Below, in pieces: positions 1 to 5,690 of a stretch of DNA of 10,640 nt (its first letter is position 1; each line of letters starts with the position of its first letter). Location: NCBI GenBank assembly GCA_964542875.1, contig CAZIWA010000164.1, forward strand, positions 1 to 10,640, given 5' to 3'. Source of the stretch: CAZGOM01 sp964542875 (GTDB lineage Bacteria; Planctomycetota; Phycisphaerae; Phycisphaerales; Phycisphaeraceae). The notes below the pieces were generated by a model. It was given only the letters and a program-made list of their open reading frames with translations, was not told the DNA's origin and searched no databases. The translations under genes and the position numbers were made by a program.

Positions 1-54
1 CTGGGGTGGGGGGCGCCTAAGAAGCTGACGGTTCCCAAGCCGCAGGGCGCGTGA
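1..54 (+). CDS. C-terminal tail of an unidentified protein, cut by the window edge
   Basis: In frame 1 the first 17 codons run open and end in TGA at 52-54, giving a tail that ends in KKLTVPKPQGA. The codons are almost all G- or C-ending, as in the neighbouring plus-strand genes, which is the main reason for calling it coding. The tail is too short to identify the protein. It lies about 117 bases upstream of the acetyltransferase gene on the same strand, so the two could be co-transcribed. In some bacteria acetyltransferases of this kind are encoded beside an anti-sigma-like ATP-binding protein, but nothing in these 17 residues tests that. Confidence 0.5.
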   Translation: MGWGAPKKLTVPKPQGA

Positions 55-161
55 GTGCGGGTCGCAGCAGATACTGAGCTTTGCTTATCGGCGCAGGGCG
101 GGCGATGATGGGGAATGCCAAAGCGTGAATCAGGTTTTGCGTGCCGGCGATTCTGAAGGAT

Positions 162-165
162 GGAG
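162..165 (+). promoter_or_regulatory. Shine-Dalgarno GGAG deciding the acetyltransferase start
   Basis: GGAG is followed by six bases and then ATG at 172. The alternative in-frame ATG at 160 has only an AGG directly abutting it and would itself overlap this GGAG, so the start at 172 is preferred. Confidence 0.6.
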
Positions 166-171
166 ATTTGC

Positions 172-1191
172 ATGAGTGGCGACCCGTTAAATGACCCGAC
201 CGTTGGGCTGGCGGTGGTGCGCCGATTTACCGCGGCACAGGCGCCGGGCGTGGCGAAGCTGGTGGCGCAGGTGTACGGAGACACCTATCACCCCAAAGAC
301 CTTTACGACCCCGGGCAGATCGCCAAGTTCAATGAAACGGGGCGGCTGGTGTCTGTTGTGGCGCTGGATGTTCAAGGGGAAGTGGTGGGGCACTACGCAT
401 TGGAATGCCCGAGGCAGGGGAAGGTGGCCGAGGCGAGTGATGCAATGGTGCGGCCTGACTTTCGGCATCACCATATTCTTGACGATATGCGGGTGGTGCT
501 GCGCGAGGAAGCGGTGAAGCACGGGTTGACAGGGGTGGTGGGGTACGCGGTGACGAACCATGTGTTTACCCAGAAGGCCGAAGAGCACTCAGGGGCTGCG
601 GTGTGCGGGATCGCGCTGGGGCTGTGGCCCAAATCCTTCCACAACATGCCTGAGCCGCTGACGCAGCGGATGAGTTTTGCCATCTATTTCAAATATCTGC
701 GTCAACCATCGGAGATGGACCACATCGCAACGCAACATGAGGCGATGATCGCCAGGATCTACCAGCAGTTTGGCGTGAAGGTAAACACGCGCCAGGATAC
801 GGGGCCAAGCGGGCAAGGGGTCATCAGCGTAGAAGTGGATGACGATGTGGGGACGGCGACGGTGCACGTGGAGAAGATCGGCACGGACACGGCGGCCGCA
901 GTGGCGAAGGCTTGTGAGGATTTGTTTGGGATGACGGATGTGAGAGCGCTGACGATCGAGATTCCGCTTACGCAACCGGGAGTGGGTGAGGTTTGCAACG
1001 CGGCGCAGGCGAAGGGGTTTTTCTTCTGCGGGCTGGGCCCGGCCTTCTCATCAGGAGAAGATGCACTGATTTTACAGATGCCGCGGGAGGAGATCGATGC
1101 TTCGCTGGTGCAGATCGATCAGCCGTTGGCCAAAGAAATGCTGGCGTATATCCAGCAGGAAAGCGCACGATTGGGGAAGAAGCGGGATTGA
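172..1191 (+). CDS. GNAT-family N-acetyltransferase with extended C-terminal region
   Basis: This is a 339-residue protein from the preferred ATG at 172 (343 residues from the ATG at 160). The N-terminal part looks like a GNAT acyl-CoA-dependent acetyltransferase: residues about 15-125 hold a VVGHYALE strand followed by MVRPDFRHHHI (92-102), which fits motif A, the acetyl-CoA pyrophosphate-binding loop and helix. The Gly positions usual in that loop are replaced here by His-rich residues. GVVGYAVTNHVFTQK (121-135) matches my recollection of a conserved block in a GNAT subfamily found beside ATP-binding regulatory proteins. Beyond about residue 180 lies a second region of some 150 residues, probably another alpha/beta domain, that I cannot name. 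There is no signal peptide or membrane segment, so it should be cytosolic. The acceptor substrate is unknown. It is followed 63 bases later by the CHAD gene. Confidence 0.75.
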   Translation: MSGDPLNDPTVGLAVVRRFTAAQAPGVAKLVAQVYGDTYHPKDLYDPGQIAKFNETGRLVSVVALDVQGEVVGHYALECPRQGKVAEASDAMVRPDFRHHHILDDMRVVLREEAVKHGLTGVVGYAVTNHVFTQKAEEHSGAAVCGIALGLWPKSFHNMPEPLTQRMSFAIYFKYLRQPSEMDHIATQHEAMIARIYQQFGVKVNTRQDTGPSGQGVISVEVDDDVGTATVHVEKIGTDTAAAVAKACEDLFGMTDVRALTIEIPLTQPGVGEVCNAAQAKGFFFCGLGPAFSSGEDALILQMPREEIDASLVQIDQPLAKEMLAYIQQESARLGKKRD

Positions 1192-1211
1192 AGGATGGTG
1201 CAGGGCTAGAA

Positions 1212-1245
1212 TCCAGGGAGGCTGTCGGTTTAGTTTTTCCCTGGA
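1212..1245 (+). promoter_or_regulatory. Hairpin overlapping the CHAD gene ribosome binding site
   Basis: TCCAGGGA (1212-1219) and TCCCTGGA (1238-1245) are perfect 8-bp inverted arms around an 18-nt T-rich loop. The right arm contains the first three bases of the Shine-Dalgarno GGAG (1243-1246) of the next gene, so the folded RNA would hide it. A TAGAAT at 1207-1212 could be a -10 site, but no -35 stands at proper spacing, and a transcript starting from it would lose part of the left arm. Confidence 0.4.
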
Positions 1246-1254
1246 GCGCCCGGT

Positions 1255-2085
1255 ATGCGGTTGGAAAAAAAGCATTCCATCAGTCGGCCGTCAGGGGTTG
1301 TGGCTCACGTCGCTAAAGAGATTTCCGATGCGATGAAGGAGATCAGGGTTCAGAAACGAAAGGTTTCTGATGCACATGTCCATGAGGCGCGGCGGGCGAT
1401 CAAGCGGGCCCGGGCGGGTCTGCGGCTGATCCGGAGCGAGATCGCACCCGCTGCCTACAAACAGGAGAACAAGGCACTGGGCGATGTGGGGCGGATGCTC
1501 TCGGGCGCGCGGGATGCCGCGGTGATTCCGGAAACGGTTAAGAAGTTGCTTGAGCTGTGCCGGACGCGCAATGAAGCCCAGGCGGTGATGAAGCTGGGGG
1601 CGGCGCTGGAAAAAGACCGAGTGACAAGGGATGTGGATGCCAAGACCGCATCACGCGTGAGGGCACGGCTTAAGGCGTCGCGCATGCGCGTGCTGAAATG
1701 GCGTTTGAAAAAGGGCGATCATCAGACATTGAAGCAAGCGGTAAAAGCATCGCAAGAGCGCATGCGGGCGCGTATGAATGATGCGATGGAAGAGCGCAGT
1801 GATGAAGCGCTGCACACGTGGCGCAAGCGCGCGCAGGACTTCCGATTTCAATTGGAAATGCTCAAGGAGATTTTGCCCAAGTCAGGATTGGCGCTGTCCA
1901 AACGGGTGCATTCCCTGACAAGCATCCTGGGGGTGGATCATGATTTTGCGGTGCTGGATGAACGTGCCCGCGCGGGCAAGCTTGTTGGCTTTTCGGCGGG
2001 CTCACGCGCGGTGGTGCGGGGCGTGATCGTGCGTGAGCGGCGGAAATTATGGGAGAGGGCGAAGAAGCTGGGGAAGAGGGCGTAG
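1255..2085 (+). CDS. CHAD-domain protein (putative polyphosphate-binding)
   Basis: The 276-residue, very basic, almost wholly alpha-helical protein matches the CHAD (conserved histidine alpha-helical domain) family. The two diagnostic histidine helices are visible: H43 in HEARRAIKRARAGLRLIR (43-60) and H187 in HTWRKRAQDFRFQLEML (187-203). The family's LSGARDAAV (82-90) and LGVDHDFAVL (225-234) motifs are also present. CHAD domains bind polyphosphate through rows of basic residues and can localise to polyphosphate granules, often alongside CYTH triphosphatases or polyphosphate enzymes. This copy is a stand-alone CHAD with no CYTH domain and no polyphosphate gene nearby. The start is supported by GGAG at 1243-1246, eight bases before ATG. 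The gene ends 102 bases from a convergent gene, and no convincing terminator is visible between them. The domain call is firm; the cellular role is inferred. Confidence 0.88.
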   Translation: MRLEKKHSISRPSGVVAHVAKEISDAMKEIRVQKRKVSDAHVHEARRAIKRARAGLRLIRSEIAPAAYKQENKALGDVGRMLSGARDAAVIPETVKKLLELCRTRNEAQAVMKLGAALEKDRVTRDVDAKTASRVRARLKASRMRVLKWRLKKGDHQTLKQAVKASQERMRARMNDAMEERSDEALHTWRKRAQDFRFQLEMLKEILPKSGLALSKRVHSLTSILGVDHDFAVLDERARAGKLVGFSAGSRAVVRGVIVRERRKLWERAKKLGKRA

Positions 2086-2187
2086 GGCGGCCGTAAGTCA
2101 TGAATTACAAAGTATGGAGTAAATGCCCGGGAATCAGGGGTGAGGTGCGAGGGTCAGTTGTGGCGGGACACGACCCGGGGAGGAACA

Positions 2188-3600
2188 TCAGGATTTGCCG
2201 GAGGACTTGCCTGGTTTTTTAGCGGGAGGCTGGGGCTGGGTTTTGGCCTTGGATTTGGCCGCAGGTGCGGGGGTGGCGGACTTGATTTCCGGCTTCAGGG
2301 CCTGGCCCTGGAATTCCTTATCGGGGAAGAATGCTGAAGTGGCGCCGATGAGGAGGGCCAGGCGGTCTTCGGGGGCGGAGAGTACCGCGAGGCGTTTGAG
2401 GAGGCCGTCCTGTCCGTTGGCCAGGACCATTTCGCGTGAGATTTTTTCGATGAGGGTGATTCGGGCTTCGTCTTTGGCGAGGCCGGCGGTGATCCAGGCC
2501 TGGTCGAGGTCGAGTGCGTCGATTTGGGATTTGCCGATTTCCTCGAGGCGGATTTCGCGCCAGACGCGGTCTTCTTCGCCGTCCTGAAAAGCTTTTGCCC
2601 AGAGTGCATAGGCCTTGTTTTTGTCGCCTGCGGCGTGGGTGGCTTCGGCGAGGCGCAGGGTGGTCATGCATCGCAGGAGGCCGGGCTCGGTTTCGGCTTG
2701 AATGGTTTCAATGAGCTTGATGGCGTCTTGCGCTTCCTTGGTTTTGCCGGCGCGGGAGAAGGTTTCGGCAATCTGGGCGTAGGTGTAGGCCTGGATGTTG
2801 CGGTCGTTGATGGTTTCGACGCGTCCCATGGCCTCTTGAGCGTTACCTGCTTGGGCGAGGCCTTCGGCAAGGCCGGAGATCAGCAGGTCGCGGACCTGGC
2901 CGTCGTTGACAGCGGCCAGGAAGGGGACGGCGCGCTTGGGCTGGTTTTGCTTGCCTATCCACCAGACGATCCGGCGCACTGCGCCGACTTGCCGGTCCGG
3001 ATCGGAGGTTTGCAGAACGACCTTGAGCGCCGCTTCAGGGGAGCCTTCAAGGCCCAGTTGCATGGCGCGGACGCCGGCTTCGGTGTCTTTGGCCATGATC
3101 CGGAGTTTATTGTCGAAAATCTTATCGACTGCGGCCTGGGCCTCTGCATTTTTATCGTTTTTCGCCAGGCGGATGATGACCTCAACCAAAGCCTTGTCTC
3201 GCAAGGCGGGGTCGGTCATGTTGGCGATGGAGTCCAGCGCTTCCTGGGGCTTACCCAGGCGTGCGTATTCCTTGGCGACCTCGCCCCAGGCCTGTTCGCG
3301 CTCATAGAGGGCGACCTGGTCAATCCAGAGCTTGGCTTTGTCAAAGCGTTGCGCACGTACGGCGATGGCGCAGAGCTTGACGTAGTTTTTGGAACGAATG
3401 TCTTTGTTTTTGCCAAGGTCGGCTTCTTCATGCGCCACATCGAGCCACCACTGGGCATCCGTGACCTGAGGGGCGGCCAGAATGGGTCTGGCGGGTTCAG
3501 GTTCTTTGGGGCGCGCCACCGCAGGGAACGCCAGCAGGGCGCTGGCGGAGAGGAGCAAGCCAATGGCAATGTGGCGCAGGTGTTTTGATCGAGTGGGCAA
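2188..3600 (-). CDS. Secreted helical-repeat (TPR-like) protein
   Basis: This 470-residue protein has a clear Sec signal peptide: basic MPTRSKHLRH, a hydrophobic core IAIGLLLSASALLAF, and a predicted cleavage after A29 (AVA|RP). The mature part (about 40-430) consists of helix pairs with TPR/SEL-like spacing, for example EYARLGKPQEALDSI and TFSRAGKTKEAQDAI, so it is probably a periplasmic or surface scaffold. The last 30 residues form a low-complexity tail rich in Ala, Pro, Lys and Ser, ending PAKKPGKSSGKS. No catalytic motif is seen. The start is TTG: the only in-frame upstream stretch is 12 codons long, bounded by a TAA, and contains no other usual start codon, and TTG gives an intact signal peptide. 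AAGGCGG lies about 6-9 bases upstream as a weak Shine-Dalgarno. A 17-bp dyad stands 27 bases before the start. The specific role is unknown. Confidence 0.85.
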   Translation of the reverse strand: MPTRSKHLRHIAIGLLLSASALLAFPAVARPKEPEPARPILAAPQVTDAQWWLDVAHEEADLGKNKDIRSKNYVKLCAIAVRAQRFDKAKLWIDQVALYEREQAWGEVAKEYARLGKPQEALDSIANMTDPALRDKALVEVIIRLAKNDKNAEAQAAVDKIFDNKLRIMAKDTEAGVRAMQLGLEGSPEAALKVVLQTSDPDRQVGAVRRIVWWIGKQNQPKRAVPFLAAVNDGQVRDLLISGLAEGLAQAGNAQEAMGRVETINDRNIQAYTYAQIAETFSRAGKTKEAQDAIKLIETIQAETEPGLLRCMTTLRLAEATHAAGDKNKAYALWAKAFQDGEEDRVWREIRLEEIGKSQIDALDLDQAWITAGLAKDEARITLIEKISREMVLANGQDGLLKRLAVLSAPEDRLALLIGATSAFFPDKEFQGQALKPEIKSATPAPAAKSKAKTQPQPPAKKPGKSSGKS

Positions 3601-3627
3601 ATCTTGCCGCCTTGGTGAATAAACCCT

Positions 3628-3644
3628 TGGTGTAGTTTACACCA
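3628..3644. promoter_or_regulatory. 17-bp dyad, candidate operator of the secreted-protein gene
   Basis: TGGTGTA-gtt-TACACCA is a perfect 7-bp inverted repeat with a 3-bp centre, 27 bases upstream of the TTG start of the minus-strand secreted protein. On the minus strand it contains TAAACT, a 4-of-6 match to a -10 box. Size and position suit a dimeric repressor site, but no regulator gene is adjacent. Confidence 0.4.
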
Positions 3645-3706
3645 GCCGATGGTTGAAGGAGTGAATGCAGGCCTTTTTTGCCCGGAGCCATAGGGACGGG
3701 GGCAAG

Positions 3707-3732
3707 AAAAAAGCACCCCCGGGTGAGGGTGC
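3707..3732 (-). terminator. Intrinsic terminator of the aldo/keto reductase gene
   Basis: Read on the minus strand, GCACCC (complement of 3727-3732) and GGGTGC (complement of 3713-3718) form a 6-bp stem with an 8-nt loop, followed at once by six T residues (A run at 3707-3712 on the plus strand). It starts 24 bases after the reductase stop codon. It separates that gene from the downstream secreted-protein gene. Confidence 0.8.
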
Positions 3733-3756
3733 CTGGAAGTATTTCGAAAGGATAAA

Positions 3757-4767
3757 TCAATACTTGCCACGGATGAGGGTGGCGACTTCTTTGTTGTAGA
3801 GCGTTTCGAGCTGGTTGTGCTGCTGCGGGGTGAGCGGGGGCAAGCTGGAGGCCTTGACGTTGGACTGAGCCTGGGAAAGCTTGGTTGCGCCGGGGATGAC
3901 GCTGGTGACCTGGGGGAAGTCGAGAATCCAGCGGAGGGAGAGGTCCGCCATGGTGGCCTGGCCGTGGGGGTTGAGGATGGCTTTGACCTTCTGGGCGAGT
4001 TCCACGCCTTTTTCAAAGGGGAGACCGGCGAAGGTTTCGCCCGCGTTGAAGGCTTTGCCTTCAGCGTTGTAGTTGCGGTGGTCGCTTGCGGCGAAAACCT
4101 GGGAGGGCGATTGGCCGGGGGCGAACTTGCCGGCGAGGATGCCGCTGGCGAGGGGCACGCGGGCGAGAATGCCGACGTTGGCCTTGGCGGCTGCGGGGAG
4201 AAGCTGGGTGACGAGCTTTTGCCGGAAGATGTTGAAGATGACCTGGAGTGAGGCGCAGCCCTTGTGCTTGATGCAGATGAGGCCTTCCTCAACGCTTTCA
4301 ACGCTGGTGCCCCAGTTCTGGATAAGGCCTTCGCGGCGGAGGTTTTCCAGGACATCCAGCGCTTCGCCCGACTTCATGACTTCGGTGGGGATGGTGTGCC
4401 ATTGCTGGAGGAAGATGGAATCGACCCCGAGGCGTTTTAAGGAGTCAATGGTGTGCTGGCGGGCGAATTTGGCAGTGAAGTTCTGAGGCTTGCCGTTGGG
4501 GACATCGCCGCGGCGGCCGAGCTTGGTAGCGACGTAGGCTTTGGCTTTGGATTGTTTGAGCCATTTACCGATGAGGGTTTCGGAGCGACCGCCGCCGTAG
4601 ACGTCCGCGGTGTCGAAGAAGTTGACGCCCTGGTCGTAGCTTTTCTGGAGGATGGCGATGGCGTCGTCGTCGGAGAGATTCCCCCAGTCGGAGCCGCCGA
4701 GTTGCCAGGTGCCGAGGCCGACTTCGGAAACGCGGGCGCCAGTTTTGCCGAGAACGCGATATTTCAT
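3757..4767 (-). CDS. Aldo/keto reductase
   Basis: This is a 336-residue NAD(P)H-dependent oxidoreductase of the aldo/keto reductase superfamily, a cytosolic TIM barrel that reduces aldehydes or ketones. The N-terminus MKYRVLGKTGARVSEVGLGT is typical of the YajO/general-stress-protein-69-like branch. The catalytic tetrad is visible: D52 in FDTAD, Y57 in VYGGG, K82 in VATKLG and H124 in LQQWH. GILARVPLASGILAGKF is the expected strand near the nucleotide site. The length is normal. The reading frame extends 54 codons further upstream, but that part is Pro-rich and unlike the family. ATG 4767 has AAGGA seven bases upstream, lying inside the palindrome AAGGATCCTT. A TACAAT about 30 bases upstream may be its promoter, and a strong terminator follows. 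The substrate cannot be told from sequence. Confidence 0.93.
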   Translation of the reverse strand: MKYRVLGKTGARVSEVGLGTWQLGGSDWGNLSDDDAIAILQKSYDQGVNFFDTADVYGGGRSETLIGKWLKQSKAKAYVATKLGRRGDVPNGKPQNFTAKFARQHTIDSLKRLGVDSIFLQQWHTIPTEVMKSGEALDVLENLRREGLIQNWGTSVESVEEGLICIKHKGCASLQVIFNIFRQKLVTQLLPAAAKANVGILARVPLASGILAGKFAPGQSPSQVFAASDHRNYNAEGKAFNAGETFAGLPFEKGVELAQKVKAILNPHGQATMADLSLRWILDFPQVTSVIPGATKLSQAQSNVKASSLPPLTPQQHNQLETLYNKEVATLIRGKY

Positions 4768-4798
4768 GGAAGGATCCTTATTGTTGATTTGGTGGCGG

Positions 4799-4804
4799 AT
4801 TGTA
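4799..4804 (-). promoter_or_regulatory. Candidate -10 box of the aldo/keto reductase gene
   Basis: TACAAT on the minus strand (5 of 6 to TATAAT) would start transcription near 4792, giving a leader of about 25 nt that contains the AAGGA ribosome binding site. No good -35 hexamer is present. Instead the C-rich CCCCGATCCCC (4817-4827) lies 12 bases upstream; the same 11-mer occurs upstream of pgsA. Confidence 0.4.
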
Positions 4805-4856
4805 ATGGATATCGGAGGGGATCGGGGCGGAGGGTGCTCAGGAAGGGGCGCGGGTG

Positions 4857-4912
4857 GGTGGCATGCGAAGACTTGCTGACCCCCGGCTACGGGCGATCGC
4901 CTTACTGGGGCG
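4857..4912. other. Palindrome-containing intergenic segment between pgsA and the reductase gene
   Basis: The stretch holds GGCGATCGCC (4892-4901), a perfect 10-bp palindrome, next to CCCGGCTACGGG, a 4-bp stem with GCTA loop. A further weak CGCC/GGCG pairing (4898-4901 with 4909-4912) is possible. It lies just after the pgsA stop on the minus strand. The T-run of that strand comes before, not after, the hairpins, so it is not a normal terminator. The function is unknown. Confidence 0.3.
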
Positions 4913-4925
4913 CAGAAAAATATCA

Positions 4926-5564
4926 TCAAGACTTTTTGGCGAGGGATTTTGCGCCTTCGATGATGTAGGGCAGGCCGCTCATGACGGTGACGAAGACGAC
5001 GACATAGGCGAAGGCGTCGGGGATGATGAGCATCCAGTCGTGCTTGATGGAGCGGGGATCGATCCAGACCAGGAAGAGGATGACGGGGATGGCCACGGCC
5101 TGGAGCACCATTTTGAGCTTGCCCCAGATGTTTGCGCCGAACTTGACGCCCTGGCCCTCAAGCTCGCCCCGGATGCCGGTGACCAGGAGCTCGCGCCCGA
5201 GCATGGTGACGACCATCCAAGGGTAAACGCCGGTGATGTTGGTGAGGTAAAAGCCTTGTTTGACGGCGATGGGGTCGATAAAACGGGGGCCGGAGAGATA
5301 GATGAAGGCACCCAGTACGAGGACCTTGTCGCAGAAAGGGTCCATGATGCGGCCGAAGGTGCTTTCGACGTGCCATTTGCGGGCGAGGTAGCCGTCGAGC
5401 CAGTCGGTGACGGCGGCGAGGATGAAGGTGCCAATGGCGGCGAGGAGGATCCAGTCGCGGGAGTGGCCGTGGCCGTATCGGTAGGAGTTGAGGATGAGGA
5501 AGAAGCCTCCCGCCAGGACGAGCCTGGCCATGGTGATCATGTTGGGGAGGTTTTTTTGGAACAT
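4926..5564 (-). CDS. pgsA: CDP-diacylglycerol--glycerol-3-phosphate 3-phosphatidyltransferase
   Basis: PgsA makes phosphatidylglycerophosphate from CDP-diacylglycerol and glycerol 3-phosphate, the committed step to phosphatidylglycerol and cardiolipin, in the inner membrane. The complete CDP-alcohol phosphotransferase signature DxxDGxxAR-x8-GxxxDxxxD is present: D54, D57, G58, A61, R62, G71, D75 and D79. These residues bind the divalent metals and the CDP group. Several hydrophobic segments (about 14-27, 38-52, 83-91, 154-167, 182-199) fit the six-helix fold. The N-terminal NLPNMITMARL matches the family. At 212 residues it is slightly longer than the usual 180-200, partly through a His/Gly-rich stretch, YRYGHGHSRD, between the first two helices. 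There is no Shine-Dalgarno; TACAAT ends six bases before the ATG, suggesting a leaderless transcript. Other CDP-alcohol phosphotransferases share the motif, but overall similarity favours PgsA. Confidence 0.93.
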   Translation of the reverse strand: MFQKNLPNMITMARLVLAGGFFLILNSYRYGHGHSRDWILLAAIGTFILAAVTDWLDGYLARKWHVESTFGRIMDPFCDKVLVLGAFIYLSGPRFIDPIAVKQGFYLTNITGVYPWMVVTMLGRELLVTGIRGELEGQGVKFGANIWGKLKMVLQAVAIPVILFLVWIDPRSIKHDWMLIIPDAFAYVVVFVTVMSGLPYIIEGAKSLAKKS

Positions 5565-5570
5565 TGGGTC

Positions 5571-5576
5571 ATTGTA
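5571..5576 (-). promoter_or_regulatory. Candidate -10 box of pgsA, leaderless arrangement
   Basis: On the minus strand TACAAT is followed by six bases and then the pgsA ATG, which would place the transcription start at or next to the start codon. No Shine-Dalgarno is present. The C-rich block CCCCGATCCCC (5585-5595) lies eight bases upstream in place of a -35 box. Confidence 0.45.
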
Positions 5577-5618
5577 GGGGAATAGGGGATCGGGGATTTC
5601 CCTATGGGAGAAGAGAGT

Positions 5619-5653
5619 TTCGTGTCCCGGGTCCCGCGTCCCGAGTCTTGCGT
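5619..5653. repeat. Five-unit heptameric intergenic repeat
   Basis: The units are TTCGTGT, CCCGGGT, CCCGCGT, CCCGAGT and CTTGCGT, in direct tandem without gaps. The consensus is NNCGNGT, with the fourth unit position cycling T, G, C, A over the first four units. It lies in the 126-bp gap between pgsA and the flavoprotein gene and has no coding frame. Confidence 0.6.
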
Positions 5654-5690
5654 TAAGAGGCGGAGTGAAGAGTTTTTTAGGGCAAAAGTG

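Noticed and set aside
2196..2221. Possible plus-strand terminator for the CHAD gene (weak stem followed by six T)
   Set aside because: The stem is only a bulged 4-bp pairing and lies inside the coding end of the convergent gene; not convincing.
2524..3588. Open frame of 354 codons on the plus strand opposite the secreted helical-repeat protein
   Set aside because: The product is Gly/Phe/Val-rich without motifs, while the minus strand has a signal peptide and helical repeats; strong third-position bias removes stops from the mirror frame.
3216..4355. Open frame of 379 codons on the minus strand spanning the reductase terminator and two genes
   Set aside because: It is Ser/Pro/Arg-rich, a frame-shifted shadow of both real genes, and crosses a clear intrinsic terminator.
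4768..4929. N-terminal extension of the aldo/keto reductase frame
   Set aside because: The extra 54 residues are Pro/His-rich, do not resemble the family, and lie upstream of a good AAGGA plus ATG start; the segment more likely holds the promoter.
5582..5605. ATAGGG/CCCTAT inverted repeat as a terminator between the flavoprotein gene and pgsA
   Set aside because: The arms are 6 bp with a 12-nt loop and no T-run follows on either strand; it overlaps the pgsA promoter region instead.
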